Below are positions 1-8,341 of a stretch of DNA of 64,000 nucleotides, piece after piece; the first letter of the stretch is position 1; the number at the start of each line of letters is the position of its first letter. The position numbers and the translations under genes were made by a program. The notes under the pieces are model-generated. The model ran no database searches, had not been told where the DNA came from, and worked only from the letters and a program-made list of their open reading frames with translations. This DNA is from Nocardia colli (lineage in GTDB: Bacteria > Actinomycetota > Actinomycetes > Mycobacteriales > Mycobacteriaceae): the NCBI RefSeq assembly GCF_008704205.1, contig NZ_VXLC01000003.1, positions 868,001 through 932,000 of the forward strand, read 5' to 3'.

Positions 1-1
1 C

Positions 2-1912
2 GACATCGCCTTCACTCCCGACGGCAAGACTCTGCTCACCGGAGCCGCCCAAGACCTGAACGCCGTATACGTGCGCATGGGGCTGTCGCCCTCCGCCGAG
101 GCCAAGCACAATTCGTCCAGCGTGGACGGCCTGATGCAGTGGGACGTCACTGATCCGGCCCGTCCGCATCTCAAAGCGCGTTCAGTCCTCGATATTTCGG
201 AGAAACTGAGCATTCGGTTCGCGCCGGCGACGATGCTGGCCATCGGCTACACCGATAAGCAGCCGACCCAGCTATGGGACCTCACCGACCCCGAGCATCC
301 GATGCCGGCGGCTACGCTCTCGCCGCCGGAGGACGAAGTCTACAGCTCTGAATTCTCGCCGGACGGACGGCTTCTGGTGATCGCGACACGCAGCGCCATC
401 ACGATTTGGGACGTCTCGGATCGGCATACGCCGCGGGCGATCAGCCGACCGGTGACCGGGCAGGGGCCTACACAGGACCTGGCGTTCTCCCCGGACGGCA
501 GCCAACTGGCTGCGACGATCTTTCCGGGCGGCCTCACGCGCTGGGACATCACCGACCCGGCCCGTCCGCGCCTGTACCCGAACTCGGGCCCGAGCATCGG
601 TAGCATCTGGTCCAAGCTGGCGTTCGGCCCCACCGGCAACGATCTCGCCATCGCGCCCGGGTTCGGCAACGGGGTCGGATTATATGAAATCCCCGCTGAC
701 GAAAAAACCGCTCGCCTGCGGACGCGACCGGTCGGCGATGCCACCGCGGCGACCGCAATCGCGTTCTCGGCGAAGGAGATCATCGCGATCGGCGGAGCCG
801 ACGGGCGGACGTCGCTGTGGACGATCGACGCACACACGCAACCACAGCCCATGGGCCGACCGTTCTCCGGCGAGGTCGATCAGGTTGCCGGTGGGTGCGG
901 CGTCGCGACGAGCGGTGATCTCATCGCGGTAGGTGGCAAGAACGGGAAGGTCGACCTCTGGGAGACCGGACAGCGCGACGGACCGGTGCGCGCGGTGTCC
1001 TTCGACACCGAGCATCTCGACTACGTCAATGAGATTCGAATCAGCTGTGTCGCACTGTCATCCGACGGCAAGACCTTGGCGACCGGCAGTCCGGATCGCA
1101 CCGTGTCGCTGTGGGATGTCGGTGATCGACGCCATCCGCGGCGGCTCGGTCCGCCGCTGACCGGACTCGACGGGGTCGTGTCCACCCTCGCGTTCTCGCC
1201 CGATGGCACTCGACTCGCCGCGGGCAGCTATCAGAACTCGCTGGTTTGGAGTATCGAACAGCGAGAAGCGCCGAAGCGACTCGGACGCGGCATCCACGAT
1301 GGACCGATGGCACAGGTCTCCTTCACCGCTGACGGCCGCCTGCACGCAGTGGGCTGGGTACACCGGATGCTGACCATCTGGGACTTCACCGACGCCGACC
1401 ATCCGGTACCACGCGGCGAAATACCACTCGAACAGAGCACTCAGATCGCGTATTCACCGGCCGCCGGCATGCTGGTGGTCATCAAGCACGGCGCCGGACA
1501 GTTCTGGGACGTCACCGACCCGGCACACGCGAAGCCGGTCGGCAACGCCGTGCTCTCCGATCTCGGCAGCGACTTCCGTGCCCGATTCGATTCGACCGGA
1601 ACGATTCTCGCCACTTTCGGCAACGATCAGGTGCAGATGTGGCTCGTCACCGACCCCGCTCATCCGACGCAGATCGGAGAACCTCGCAATATCGGGGCCA
1701 GAGAAATCGCGACGGCCGCCTTCACTGCCGATTCGGGCCGGCTGGTCACCGGTCACGAACTCGGAGCCGTGGTCGAATGGGATCTGCACCGGCTCCACGA
1801 ACTTCGCCGCGAACCGGCCGACATCGGTTGCACGACAGTAGGATCCGGACTCTCCCCGGAGGGGTGGCGGCAATACATCCAAGAACTTCCCTACCGCGAC
1901 ACCTGCCGATGA
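2..1912 (+). CDS. WD40-repeat protein, C-terminal part (5' end outside window)
   Basis: The reading frame is open from the first bases and starts inside a WD40 blade (DIAFTPDGKTLLTG), so the gene begins upstream. About eleven to thirteen blades are visible, each ending in W-D-V/I-T-D-P and opening with F-S-P-D-G-type turns. The repeats should fold into one or two beta-propellers that scaffold protein interactions. There is no signal peptide or membrane segment in the visible part. In actinomycetes, repeats with this W-D-x-T-D-P-x-x-P signature often follow an N-terminal STAND-type NTPase or kinase domain; that is family knowledge and cannot be checked here. It ends 7 bp from the convergent NHL gene. 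Confidence 0.85.
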   Translation, partial: DIAFTPDGKTLLTGAAQDLNAVYVRMGLSPSAEAKHNSSSVDGLMQWDVTDPARPHLKARSVLDISEKLSIRFAPATMLAIGYTDKQPTQLWDLTDPEHPMPAATLSPPEDEVYSSEFSPDGRLLVIATRSAITIWDVSDRHTPRAISRPVTGQGPTQDLAFSPDGSQLAATIFPGGLTRWDITDPARPRLYPNSGPSIGSIWSKLAFGPTGNDLAIAPGFGNGVGLYEIPADEKTARLRTRPVGDATAATAIAFSAKEIIAIGGADGRTSLWTIDAHTQPQPMGRPFSGEVDQVAGGCGVATSGDLIAVGGKNGKVDLWETGQRDGPVRAVSFDTEHLDYVNEIRISCVALSSDGKTLATGSPDRTVSLWDVGDRRHPRRLGPPLTGLDGVVSTLAFSPDGTRLAAGSYQNSLVWSIEQREAPKRLGRGIHDGPMAQVSFTADGRLHAVGWVHRMLTIWDFTDADHPVPRGEIPLEQSTQIAYSPAAGMLVVIKHGAGQFWDVTDPAHAKPVGNAVLSDLGSDFRARFDSTGTILATFGNDQVQMWLVTDPAHPTQIGEPRNIGAREIATAAFTADSGRLVTGHELGAVVEWDLHRLHELRREPADIGCTTVGSGLSPEGWRQYIQELPYRDTCR

Positions 1913-1919
1913 CAGGCGG

Positions 1920-2906
1920 TCATCCGACCGGCGAAAGCCGTACGACCCGGGCCGGTTCGCTGTCGGTGTAGTAGATGGTATCTGCCGCGTCCACCGTAAT
2001 GCCTTGGACCTCACCGAGATCGGTATACGGCAGCCGTTGCGGTGTCTTCGCCTGCGGCGCGAGCCGCCAGAGCGTGGCGGTCGTCGTCGACTGCAATTCG
2101 CCTTTCTCCGTAGCGAATTGGAGCGCATTGTCGGCGAGTAACCGATTGCCCCGATGATCGATCGTGATCGCGTTGACGAATTGCAGGCCCGGGACCGGGG
2201 TCGCCACTGCGGGCGCCTTTCCTCCGCGGAAGGTGAGCAGCGATGTCCCCGGCCCCGGATCCGGGTCCGACACGAGGACGACGAGATCGCCGTCGTCGGA
2301 TACCGCGATCACCGGGCGCACATGCTCGACAGTCGCCAGAACCTCGAAGGAATCCGCGCCTGCGGGCAGCTTCAACACCCGCGATCTGTCGATGTCGGTG
2401 ACGAAGAGGGTGCCCGAACGGTCCACCGCCACACCGATTCCGAGCGATGTCCCGGTGCCCGTCGAATCGGGCAGCGGAAGGGTCGTGATCGTCTTCCGAT
2501 CCGCCGAGATCTTCAGTACTCGCCTGGTTGCGTACTCGCCGACATACAACTCATCAGCCGGGCCCAACGCGACCGCGAAGGGACTCTTCAGCCCCGGAAC
2601 CGGAAGGCGCTCAGGGCGGAAACCCCCGGCCGGCAGTCGCTGCACATACTCTGCCTCCGGCACATACACATCCCCGTTGCTGCCCACTACGAGAGCGCGC
2701 GGGCCCACCACCAGCATCGGCAGATCCGTCTGCATCTGCCAGCCGGTGGCCCGCTCCACCTTCGGCGCACTCCGCCACCAGACCCACCCGGCGATCAGCA
2801 CTGCGGCAAGCGTGATCGCGCCGATCGCCCACCGGACCGACCGTCTCGCCTGCATACGCCGATTATCCAAGCGCGCCGATCGTTTCGCGCCAGATCGCCG
2901 CAACAC
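1920..2906 (-). CDS. Membrane-anchored NHL-repeat beta-propeller protein
   Basis: 328 aa. A short basic cytoplasmic N-terminus is followed by one hydrophobic segment (about residues 27-45, ending GWVWW), then an extracytoplasmic domain of about 280 residues. That domain has repeating units such as PFAVALGPADELYVGEY and GIGVAVDRSGTLFVTD, the pattern of NHL/SMP-30-type propellers, like the sensor domain of mycobacterial PknD but with no kinase attached. It probably acts as an extracellular binding or sensing propeller; the ligand is unknown. An internal Met at residue 18 is an alternative start. It is convergent with the WD40 gene, which is also a propeller protein. Confidence 0.75.
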   Translation of the reverse strand: MLRRSGAKRSARLDNRRMQARRSVRWAIGAITLAAVLIAGWVWWRSAPKVERATGWQMQTDLPMLVVGPRALVVGSNGDVYVPEAEYVQRLPAGGFRPERLPVPGLKSPFAVALGPADELYVGEYATRRVLKISADRKTITTLPLPDSTGTGTSLGIGVAVDRSGTLFVTDIDRSRVLKLPAGADSFEVLATVEHVRPVIAVSDDGDLVVLVSDPDPGPGTSLLTFRGGKAPAVATPVPGLQFVNAITIDHRGNRLLADNALQFATEKGELQSTTTATLWRLAPQAKTPQRLPYTDLGEVQGITVDAADTIYYTDSEPARVVRLSPVG

Positions 2907-2942
2907 CCCCGCCCGCCGTCCCGCCCGTGCCTATAGTGGGCT

Positions 2943-3383
2943 GTGCCAGAAGTGGGCGGATCGGTGGACGAGAACGACCCGGTATGGGTTCGACTGAACG
3001 AGCAGTTGCGCTGGTACAGCACGAAAGGCGCACTGGCGCAACGCATGTACAAGCGGGTCAAGTTCGGGCAGATCGCCGTCGGCGCCGCGGTGCCGGTGGT
3101 CGCCGCGCTCTCCGCGCCCGCCGGAGTGACCGCCTCGATCGCGGCGCTCGTGGTGATCGCCGAAGGCGCCCAGCAGCTGTTCCAATGGCACACGAATTGG
3201 CTGCGCTATCGAGGAACGGCGGAAGCGTTGAAGCGAGAGAAGTACCTCTTCCTCGCCAACACCGGTCCGTACCTGTCGACCGATCGGCGGGCGACGCTGA
3301 TCGAACGCGTGGAATCCGTACTCGGCAACGAGAACACCGGCTGGCTCTCCGAACACGAGCGACGCCCGGAGACGGCCGGCTGA
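2943..3383 (+). CDS. DUF4231 membrane protein
   Basis: 146 aa with a GTG start. A hydrophilic N-terminus (about 35 residues, W-Y-S-T-K-G) leads to a two-helix hydrophobic hairpin (about residues 42-75, GQIAVGAAVPVVAALSAPAG and the following helix). A soluble helical tail follows, with the F-Q-W-H-T-N-W-L-R-Y-R-G-T-A-E-A-L-K-R-E-K pattern typical of DUF4231. The family is related to SLATT domains, small membrane modules sometimes linked to nucleotide-signalled defence. Nothing beside it supports a defence role here. It is divergent from the NHL gene with only 36 bp between the starts, so their promoters overlap. Confidence 0.75.
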   Translation: MPEVGGSVDENDPVWVRLNEQLRWYSTKGALAQRMYKRVKFGQIAVGAAVPVVAALSAPAGVTASIAALVVIAEGAQQLFQWHTNWLRYRGTAEALKREKYLFLANTGPYLSTDRRATLIERVESVLGNENTGWLSEHERRPETAG

Positions 3384-3400
3384 AGTTTCCCTCGCCGCCC

Positions 3401-3859
3401 CTAACTGGGTGTGTCCGCCTGGGCGGTCAGATCGTCCACAGCTCCACCGTGAGTGTGCCGCAGCGCCTCTGCTGCTTCCGGGACTGTGCTGTAGACGCTC
3501 AGCAGATCCGTCAGACCGGTGACTTGCAGCGGCCGGATCGTTGCCGAGCGGTTGGCCACGATCACCAGCCGCTGCCCACCGGTCCTCGGCTGCGCGCCGG
3601 CGGCCAGGACTGCCAGTCCCGCGGAGGCGAGGAACGTCACGGCGGACAAATCCACGACGACACCGCAGCGGGGCTCGTCACCGTCCGTCGACAACGCCCG
3701 ATCGATGGCCTCGTCCAAGTGCGGCGCGGTCAGCACGTCGATCTCGCCGCTGGCCCGCAGGACGGTCACGCGATCGAGCACGACCTGCTCGATCGTCAGC
3801 CGCGTCCCGGCTGAACGGGAGGTTCGCGCAGCTGACGGGCCTGAGTCGAAGTCGGTCAC
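3401..3859 (-). CDS. STAS-domain anti-sigma factor antagonist
   Basis: 152 aa. The STAS fold spans about residues 25-135, with the core VTVLRASGEIDVLTAPHLDE and the phospho-site region VVVDLSAVTFLASAGLAVL, where the Ser in A-S-A-G-L is the predicted phosphorylation site. Such proteins bind anti-sigma kinases and release sigma-B/F-type factors. A lone anti-sigma-type ATPase is encoded at 36001-36465, but the two are not in one operon and a partnership would be speculative. A TACATTGTA palindrome lies 11 bp upstream of the start. Confidence 0.88.
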   Translation of the reverse strand: MTDFDSGPSAARTSRSAGTRLTIEQVVLDRVTVLRASGEIDVLTAPHLDEAIDRALSTDGDEPRCGVVVDLSAVTFLASAGLAVLAAGAQPRTGGQRLVIVANRSATIRPLQVTGLTDLLSVYSTVPEAAEALRHTHGGAVDDLTAQADTPS

Positions 3860-3869
3860 GAATCAAGTT

Positions 3870-3878
3870 TACATTGTA
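3870..3878. promoter_or_regulatory. TACATTGTA palindrome upstream of the STAS gene
   Basis: A 9-bp palindrome just upstream of the STAS start, within a sequence very like that at 4803-4814 (both contain TACATTGT followed by a purine, T and C). It could be a TetR-type half-operator or part of a promoter. The assignment is weak. Confidence 0.3.
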
Positions 3879-3921
3879 TCCTCGCCACATCGAGTCCAAC
3901 CTCCACGTCCGGGGGGTCCGG

Positions 3922-4677
3922 TCAGTCGACGGGGAGCATGAGTTCGATCCGGTCCAGCAACGCTTCCAGCGCGTCCTCGAACTCGACGGCGCTGTGATCC
4001 TGCGACAGCTTCGGCTGCAACCGGGACAGATGCGGAAAGTCCGACAACCCACCACCCGACGAACTCCCCGCATCCCCGGTCGTCGCGGGACCTCGTGCGG
4101 CAACCTCCAGCAATAGCTGCCCCAACAGGAATGTCGTGTAGGAGCGGTACGCGCCGACCGCGGCGTCGTCGTCGAATCCGTAGGCCAGCAGGGTGTCGAG
4201 AAAGGTCTCCATCCACCGCAAGCTCCGCAACGGCGGCCGCACCCACGGCGCTTCCGGCGGGCGAGTCGCGGCCAACGGGAACAACTCCGGATGGTCCAGG
4301 GCGATCTGGCGCACCCCATGCGCCAACCGCAACAGAAAATCTTGCCAGCCGTCTTCTTTGCGCCGGGCAGCGAGTTGGTCGGTGTGCAGGTCGCCGATCA
4401 GCAAATCGACCATGCCGCCGAGCAGGTCCTCGCGACTGTGCACGTATCGATAGAGGGCCATGGCCTCGACGCCGCATGCCGACCCCAGCCGGCGCATGGT
4501 CAGCTTGCGCAGACCTTCCTGATCGACCAGATCGATGGCAACTTCGAGGATCAGGCGTCTACTCAACGGTGCGCGCGAGTCATCGCGCTCGCTCGACTCG
4601 GAGTCGCGAGAGTCCGGCATCGTCGCCAAATCCTCTACGCGATCGTCGTGATGTTCGTCCACCGGACATCCCCTCAC
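3922..4677 (-). CDS. TetR-family transcriptional regulator
   Basis: 251 aa. A hydrophilic N-terminal extension of about 35 residues precedes the HTH (about residues 40-88: LILEVAIDLVDQEGLRKLTM then RRLGSACGVEAMALYRYVHS). The all-helical C-terminal ligand domain contains the block W-V-R-P-P-L-x-S-L-x-W-M-E-T-F-L. The extension is poor in conserved residues, so translation may begin at Met20 (4620). A near-identical C-terminal domain is encoded divergently at 4816-5334, which makes an inverted duplication. The palindrome at 4779-4793 lies between the two copies and is the natural operator candidate. Confidence 0.88.
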   Translation of the reverse strand: MRGCPVDEHHDDRVEDLATMPDSRDSESSERDDSRAPLSRRLILEVAIDLVDQEGLRKLTMRRLGSACGVEAMALYRYVHSREDLLGGMVDLLIGDLHTDQLAARRKEDGWQDFLLRLAHGVRQIALDHPELFPLAATRPPEAPWVRPPLRSLRWMETFLDTLLAYGFDDDAAVGAYRSYTTFLLGQLLLEVAARGPATTGDAGSSSGGGLSDFPHLSRLQPKLSQDHSAVEFEDALEALLDRIELMLPVD

Positions 4678-4778
4678 TGCACGCGTTGAAGCAAGACCAA
4701 CGGTCAGCCTATTTCACCGTTCACACACTCCCCAACTGAGCAACGCCGTCGACGCACACCTAGCCCCTGACCTCGCCA

Positions 4779-4793
4779 GTTTACAAGGTAAAC
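4779..4793. promoter_or_regulatory. Perfect 15-bp palindrome, candidate TetR operator
   Basis: GTTTAC-AAG-GTAAAC is a perfect 6-bp inverted repeat with a 3-bp spacer. It lies between the divergent intact TetR gene and its truncated copy, about 100 bp upstream of the TetR start and 23 bp upstream of the fragment's ATG. It is inferred to be an autoregulatory operator. Confidence 0.5.
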
Positions 4794-4815
4794 GCGGCCA
4801 GCTACATTGTGTCGA

Positions 4816-5334
4816 ATGCGCGGTCAGGGTTCCGTCGAAGGACGTGACGCCGAGACCGATGACGCGATCGGCAACTGCCTCAGCGATGCGTCATCGTCGG
4901 ACAATTGGCAGGATTTCTTGGTGCGACTGGGGCATGGGATGCGTCAGATCGCACTCGACGATCCTGAGCTATTTCTCGTCGCGGCAGCGACTCCCCCGCC
5001 GGAGGCGCCGTGGGTCCGTCCGCCGCTGGCGAGTCTGTCGTGGATGGAGACATTCTTGAATACCTTGTTCGCCTACGGATTCGACGACGACGCCGCCGTC
5101 GCCGCGTACCGCTCCTACACGACATTCCTACTCGGCCAACTGTTACTCGAGGTTGCCGCACACAGCCCGGCGATCGGCGCGGCTCCCGGCCGGACCGCAG
5201 CCGGTGAACTCGCGCAATATCCGAATTTGTTTCGCCTGCAACCGATGCTGTCCGAGGATCACAGCCTCGCCGAATTCGAAGACGCGCTCGAAGCTCTGCT
5301 GGAACGGATCGAACGCATGCGCGCCTCGCTGTGA
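4816..5334 (+). CDS. Orphan TetR ligand-binding domain (HTH missing)
   Basis: 172 aa from ATG 4816 (a TTG at 4807 is in frame). From about residue 30 onward it matches the C-terminal domain of the neighbouring TetR almost residue for residue: WQDF-L-x-RL-x-HG-x-RQIALD-x-PELF, then APWVRPPL, WMETFL and DDDAAV-x-AYRSYTTFLLGQLL. No helix-turn-helix precedes it; the first 30 residues are unrelated and acidic. It may be a duplicate that lost its 5' part, or a functional HTH-less protein that dimerises with the intact regulator or titrates its ligand. The reading frame is clean over the whole domain, which argues against recent decay. Confidence 0.7.
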   Translation: MRGQGSVEGRDAETDDAIGNCLSDASSSDNWQDFLVRLGHGMRQIALDDPELFLVAAATPPPEAPWVRPPLASLSWMETFLNTLFAYGFDDDAAVAAYRSYTTFLLGQLLLEVAAHSPAIGAAPGRTAAGELAQYPNLFRLQPMLSEDHSLAEFEDALEALLERIERMRASL

Positions 5335-5453
5335 CTCGGCCCGGCCCGTGACATCCGTCGCCGTCCGGTTGACTCGATCAGGATCGGGTACCGCCGGAGA
5401 ATACGGTCGTGCGTACGGGCATGGTCGAGTTGACGCGCACAGCGGAGGTGCGA

Positions 5454-6032
5454 ATGCGCGAGCGGGAGACGGTGAAGAGTCAGATCAGCGAGGTGATCGC
5501 CACCCGGGTTGTCGCGGACGGGACCGGGCGGCTGTTGATCGAGGTAGGCAAGCCCGGGCTCGGTCCGGATTCCGGAACGGTGTGCCCGTTCAGGATTCAG
5601 GGCTGGGGCGAGTCGTCCGCGGTGGGTGTGGATGCGATCGCCGCGTTGTACTGCGCGCTGGCCGATATCGGCGATGTGCTGACCCGCGCGAACGACGACG
5701 GTCACGCCTACACGGTCGTCGGCCCCGCGCATCTGGGTTTTCCGTCGCCGCACACCGATCGGGTCACCCAGTCGCCCGCCGCGAGCTATGCACTCGGGGA
5801 ACTGATCGCGATCCGTACCTTGTCTACCGCCGACGGCCCACGGACGATCGCCATCGGCCGGCCGCTCCGTGCCACCGAAGGCGAGTTCTATCTGTGCCCC
5901 TTCCGCATTGACGGCCATCCCCACGCGATAGCGTCCGGCCTGGACGAGATTCAAGCGGTGTTGACGGTGCTGCGAATGATCGGCGCCTGGTTGCACCTGC
6001 CCGCTGACTGGCCGCTGAGCCGCGTGTCGTGA
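5454..6032 (+). CDS. Hypothetical protein with two CPFRI repeats (DUF6968-like)
   Basis: 192 aa from ATG 5454, chosen because GGAGG lies 6 bp upstream; GTG 5409 and ATG 5421 are also in frame. The protein holds two copies of one unit: C-P-F-R-I-Q-G with G-V-D-A-I-A-A-L-Y-C-A-L-A-D-I-G (about residues 46-80), and C-P-F-R-I-D-G with G-L-D-E-I-Q-A-V-L-T-V-L-R-M-I-G near the C-terminus. The pattern resembles DUF6968-type proteins from memory. No catalytic motif, signal peptide or membrane segment is visible. Function unknown. Confidence 0.6.
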   Translation: MRERETVKSQISEVIATRVVADGTGRLLIEVGKPGLGPDSGTVCPFRIQGWGESSAVGVDAIAALYCALADIGDVLTRANDDGHAYTVVGPAHLGFPSPHTDRVTQSPAASYALGELIAIRTLSTADGPRTIAIGRPLRATEGEFYLCPFRIDGHPHAIASGLDEIQAVLTVLRMIGAWLHLPADWPLSRVS

Positions 6033-6046
6033 ACGTCGCGCCGCGG

Positions 6047-6790
6047 TCAGTGCGCGCGCAGCAATTGCCCGGCGCCCTCGACCCGATCGTCGATCCCGTG
6101 CTCGCGCAGCGCGTGCCAGAGCGTGGCGGCGTTGATCGCGATGACGGGTTTTCCGAGTTCGTTTTCCAGCTGGTCTGCCAGTCCGACGAACGAGAGGTTG
6201 GTGCCGACCTGGACGATCGCATCGACGTCCGGGCCGTCGAGCGCGGCGACGACTTCCCGCAACCGTTCACTGCCGACCCGGGCGATGTCCATGGCGGTCG
6301 GGCAGCGTAGTCCGGTGATCGCGGCGACGTCGAAGCCCGCCTCGGTGAAGAACCGTCCCACCTCGACATCGGCGACCGGCTGGTACGGCGAAAAGACCGA
6401 TATACGACGGCAACCGAGTTCGTTCAAGGCGGCGCGGCACGAACTTGCGCCGGTGGTCACGGGCAATCCGGTGCGGTCCCGGAGTCGTTGTTCGAAGGCC
6501 GCGTTGCCGGCGACTCCGCCCCAGAACGTCTCGGCGGACATACCCATGACCAGCCGATCGGGCTCCGCGGTGAGCACGTCCCGCACCGCGGTGTCGATCG
6601 AGCCCCGGATCTGCCCGAGCAGGGCGCGGAAGTCGTCGTCGTTGCCCATCACCGGATCCGGGATGTACATCGAGCCGGCGCGATAGGCCACCCCGGACAA
6701 TCCGGCCCGCCAATAGTCGTGTTCGACAACGGTATTCGTGCTCGGCACGATCACACCGAAGACAGCTCGGGGGCCGACCGCGTTGGTCAT
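6047..6790 (-). CDS. Asp/Glu racemase / maleate cis-trans isomerase family protein lacking both catalytic Cys
   Basis: 247 aa. The N-terminal V-P-S-T-N-T-V-V-E loop is typical of maleate isomerases and arylmalonate decarboxylases. The first cysteine position is replaced in M-G-M-S-A-E-T-F-W-G-G, and the second lies in I-V-Q-V-G-T-N-L-S, where Val stands in place of Cys. The paralogue at 35264-36007 keeps that second Cys. It overlaps the TetR upstream by 4 bp (ATGA), so the two form an operon divergent from the cupin gene. It is probably a hydrolytic, decarboxylating or binding relative rather than a classic two-Cys isomerase. The substrate is unknown. Confidence 0.8.
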   Translation of the reverse strand: MTNAVGPRAVFGVIVPSTNTVVEHDYWRAGLSGVAYRAGSMYIPDPVMGNDDDFRALLGQIRGSIDTAVRDVLTAEPDRLVMGMSAETFWGGVAGNAAFEQRLRDRTGLPVTTGASSCRAALNELGCRRISVFSPYQPVADVEVGRFFTEAGFDVAAITGLRCPTAMDIARVGSERLREVVAALDGPDVDAIVQVGTNLSFVGLADQLENELGKPVIAINAATLWHALREHGIDDRVEGAGQLLRAH

Positions 6791-7356
6791 CGGATCGAGC
6801 CCACCCGCCGGGCCAGCACGTCGTCGACCGCGCGGTGGGCACGGGCTCGCCCGGCGGATCGGTCGAGCAACAGGGTGTCGACGAGCAGCGGCGAAACGAT
6901 GGCCATGGCCGCCTCATCGATGGCGGCTTCGCCGGTGAGGCCTACCGCACGCACCGATCTGCGGATCGGCGCGAGGAGATCCAGGACGTAGCGCTGACGC
7001 AACGGGACACATTCCGCATCGGCCGACGAGGCGGTCACCAGTGCCCGCAGAAACGCGCCAACCGGCTTGTCCCGCAGTCGATCACACAGCAGATCCACTT
7101 CGGCGCGCAGGTCGGCGACCGGATCACCGCTCGGCTCCGCCGCCTGATGCGGAGCGACCGAGATGAGGGCCGCGAGAACGTCGCGCGGCGTCGGCCAGTG
7201 CCGGTAGATCGTCGTCCGGGCGACGCCGGTGACCGCATGCAATCGCTGTGGAGTCAACGCCGAACCCCCTTCGGTCAGCACAAGATCCAAGGCGGCGGTC
7301 AACACGATCTCCTCGGTGTCGGCGGCGGGGCCGACCGGGCGTCCGGGCTTGCTCAC
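6787..7356 (-). CDS. TetR-family regulator of the isomerase and cupin genes
   Basis: 189 aa from the GTG at 7356 (SKPGRPVGPAADTEE follows). A longer frame reaches 7401 but would run through the operators. The HTH is at about residues 12-60 (LTPQRLHAVTGVARTTIYRHWPT), followed by a helical effector domain (RAEVDLLCDRLRDKPVGAFLRAL). The stop overlaps the isomerase start. Two TACA-N3-TGTA-type sites between this gene and the divergent cupin gene make it the likely repressor of both. Confidence 0.85.
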   Translation of the reverse strand: MSKPGRPVGPAADTEEIVLTAALDLVLTEGGSALTPQRLHAVTGVARTTIYRHWPTPRDVLAALISVAPHQAAEPSGDPVADLRAEVDLLCDRLRDKPVGAFLRALVTASSADAECVPLRQRYVLDLLAPIRRSVRAVGLTGEAAIDEAAMAIVSPLLVDTLLLDRSAGRARAHRAVDDVLARRVGSIR

Positions 7357-7362
7357 CCAATA

Positions 7363-7412
7363 AACGATACATCTTGTTTTGAATATTAATAACCAGTACA
7401 TTTTGTATCGTT
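7363..7412. promoter_or_regulatory. Paired operator-like palindromes between the TetR and cupin genes
   Basis: TACATTTTGTA (7397-7407) is a perfect palindrome and TACATCTTGTT (7368-7378) a near-perfect one. They are nested in a larger inverted repeat, AACGATACA (7363-7371) and TGTATCGTT (7404-7412). The AT-rich stretch between two divergent starts is the expected place for a TetR operator pair overlapping both promoters. Confidence 0.6.
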
Positions 7413-7437
7413 ATTAACGCTCGCCCCAGGAGGACCC

Positions 7438-8331
7438 ATGCGTCCACATGTCGAACTCATCGACGAACGCGATCTGATCCGGCACACCGCCGAGTTCCAG
7501 CACGCCACCGGCAGCGCCGACCAGCGCAACCTCAGCTACGACGAGGAGGACGGATCCGCCTCGCTCAAGGTTCGTTTCACCAGCGATTGGTCGCGACCGG
7601 CCGGCGTGCACCAGGCCGAGACCGAATGGTTCGTCCTGTCCGGGCAGGTCACCATCGGTGCCACCGAGCTCGGCCCCGAGGGCTTCTGGATGGCCCCGAA
7701 AGGCGTATGGACACCGCCGATTTCGGTCACCGCCGACACCGAGATCCTGCTGTTCCGGGAAGGCGGAGCCCACGGGTTCGAGCCGGCCGACGGTGACCGG
7801 GACTTCGTCCGCGACGACCAAGAACTGGTCGTGCTCGACACCGCGGCGATGCCGTGGATCGACGTCAAGGACGGCAGCCCGATGCGCTTCGATCTCGGCG
7901 GCACCCCGGTCCCCGGGCTCTACATCAAGCTCCTGCACCGCGATCAGGAAACCGGCTTCTACACCCGGCTCATCAAGGCCAAGCCGGGGTGGCGCGAGGA
8001 GCCGTTGGCCCACCATCCGTGCAGCGAGGAGGCGTACTGTCTCGACGGCGGATTCGACTACAACTTCGGCAAGATGTGGCCGGGAACGTATTTCTGGCGG
8101 CCCGCGCGCATTCGCCACGGCGACTTCACCGCCCACGCGGAGCAGGGCTGCACCTGGATCGTTCGTTCCGACGCCGACCTCGTGGACTGGTATACCGACA
8201 ACGCCAAGATCGAGGTGTCCGGCACCCCGACGAACTGGGGCCCGGACTTGCCACACAGCCTCGCGCCGCGCCCGGTCGAACCGGTCCGCTCCCGCTCGAT
8301 CGGGCAGTGGGCCGACCCCACGTATCAGTAG
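7438..8331 (+). CDS. Bicupin protein (DUF4437/ChrR-like)
   Basis: 297 aa; AGGAGG lies 6 bp upstream of the ATG. There are two cupin halves. The first (about residues 45-110) has W-S-R-P-A-G-V-H-Q-A-E-T-E-W-F-V-L-S-G; the second (about 150-240) has G-W-R-E-E-P-L-A-H-H-P-C-S-E-E-A-Y-C-L-D-G-G and R-I-R-H-G. The His and Glu residues fit a metal site in each barrel. It resembles DUF4437/ChrR-type cupins, which act as dioxygenases, isomerases or small-molecule binders. Its promoter is shared with the TetR-isomerase operon, so the cupin and isomerase probably handle the same compound. Confidence 0.75.
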   Translation: MRPHVELIDERDLIRHTAEFQHATGSADQRNLSYDEEDGSASLKVRFTSDWSRPAGVHQAETEWFVLSGQVTIGATELGPEGFWMAPKGVWTPPISVTADTEILLFREGGAHGFEPADGDRDFVRDDQELVVLDTAAMPWIDVKDGSPMRFDLGGTPVPGLYIKLLHRDQETGFYTRLIKAKPGWREEPLAHHPCSEEAYCLDGGFDYNFGKMWPGTYFWRPARIRHGDFTAHAEQGCTWIVRSDADLVDWYTDNAKIEVSGTPTNWGPDLPHSLAPRPVEPVRSRSIGQWADPTYQ

Positions 8332-8341
8332 TCGCCGGCGT

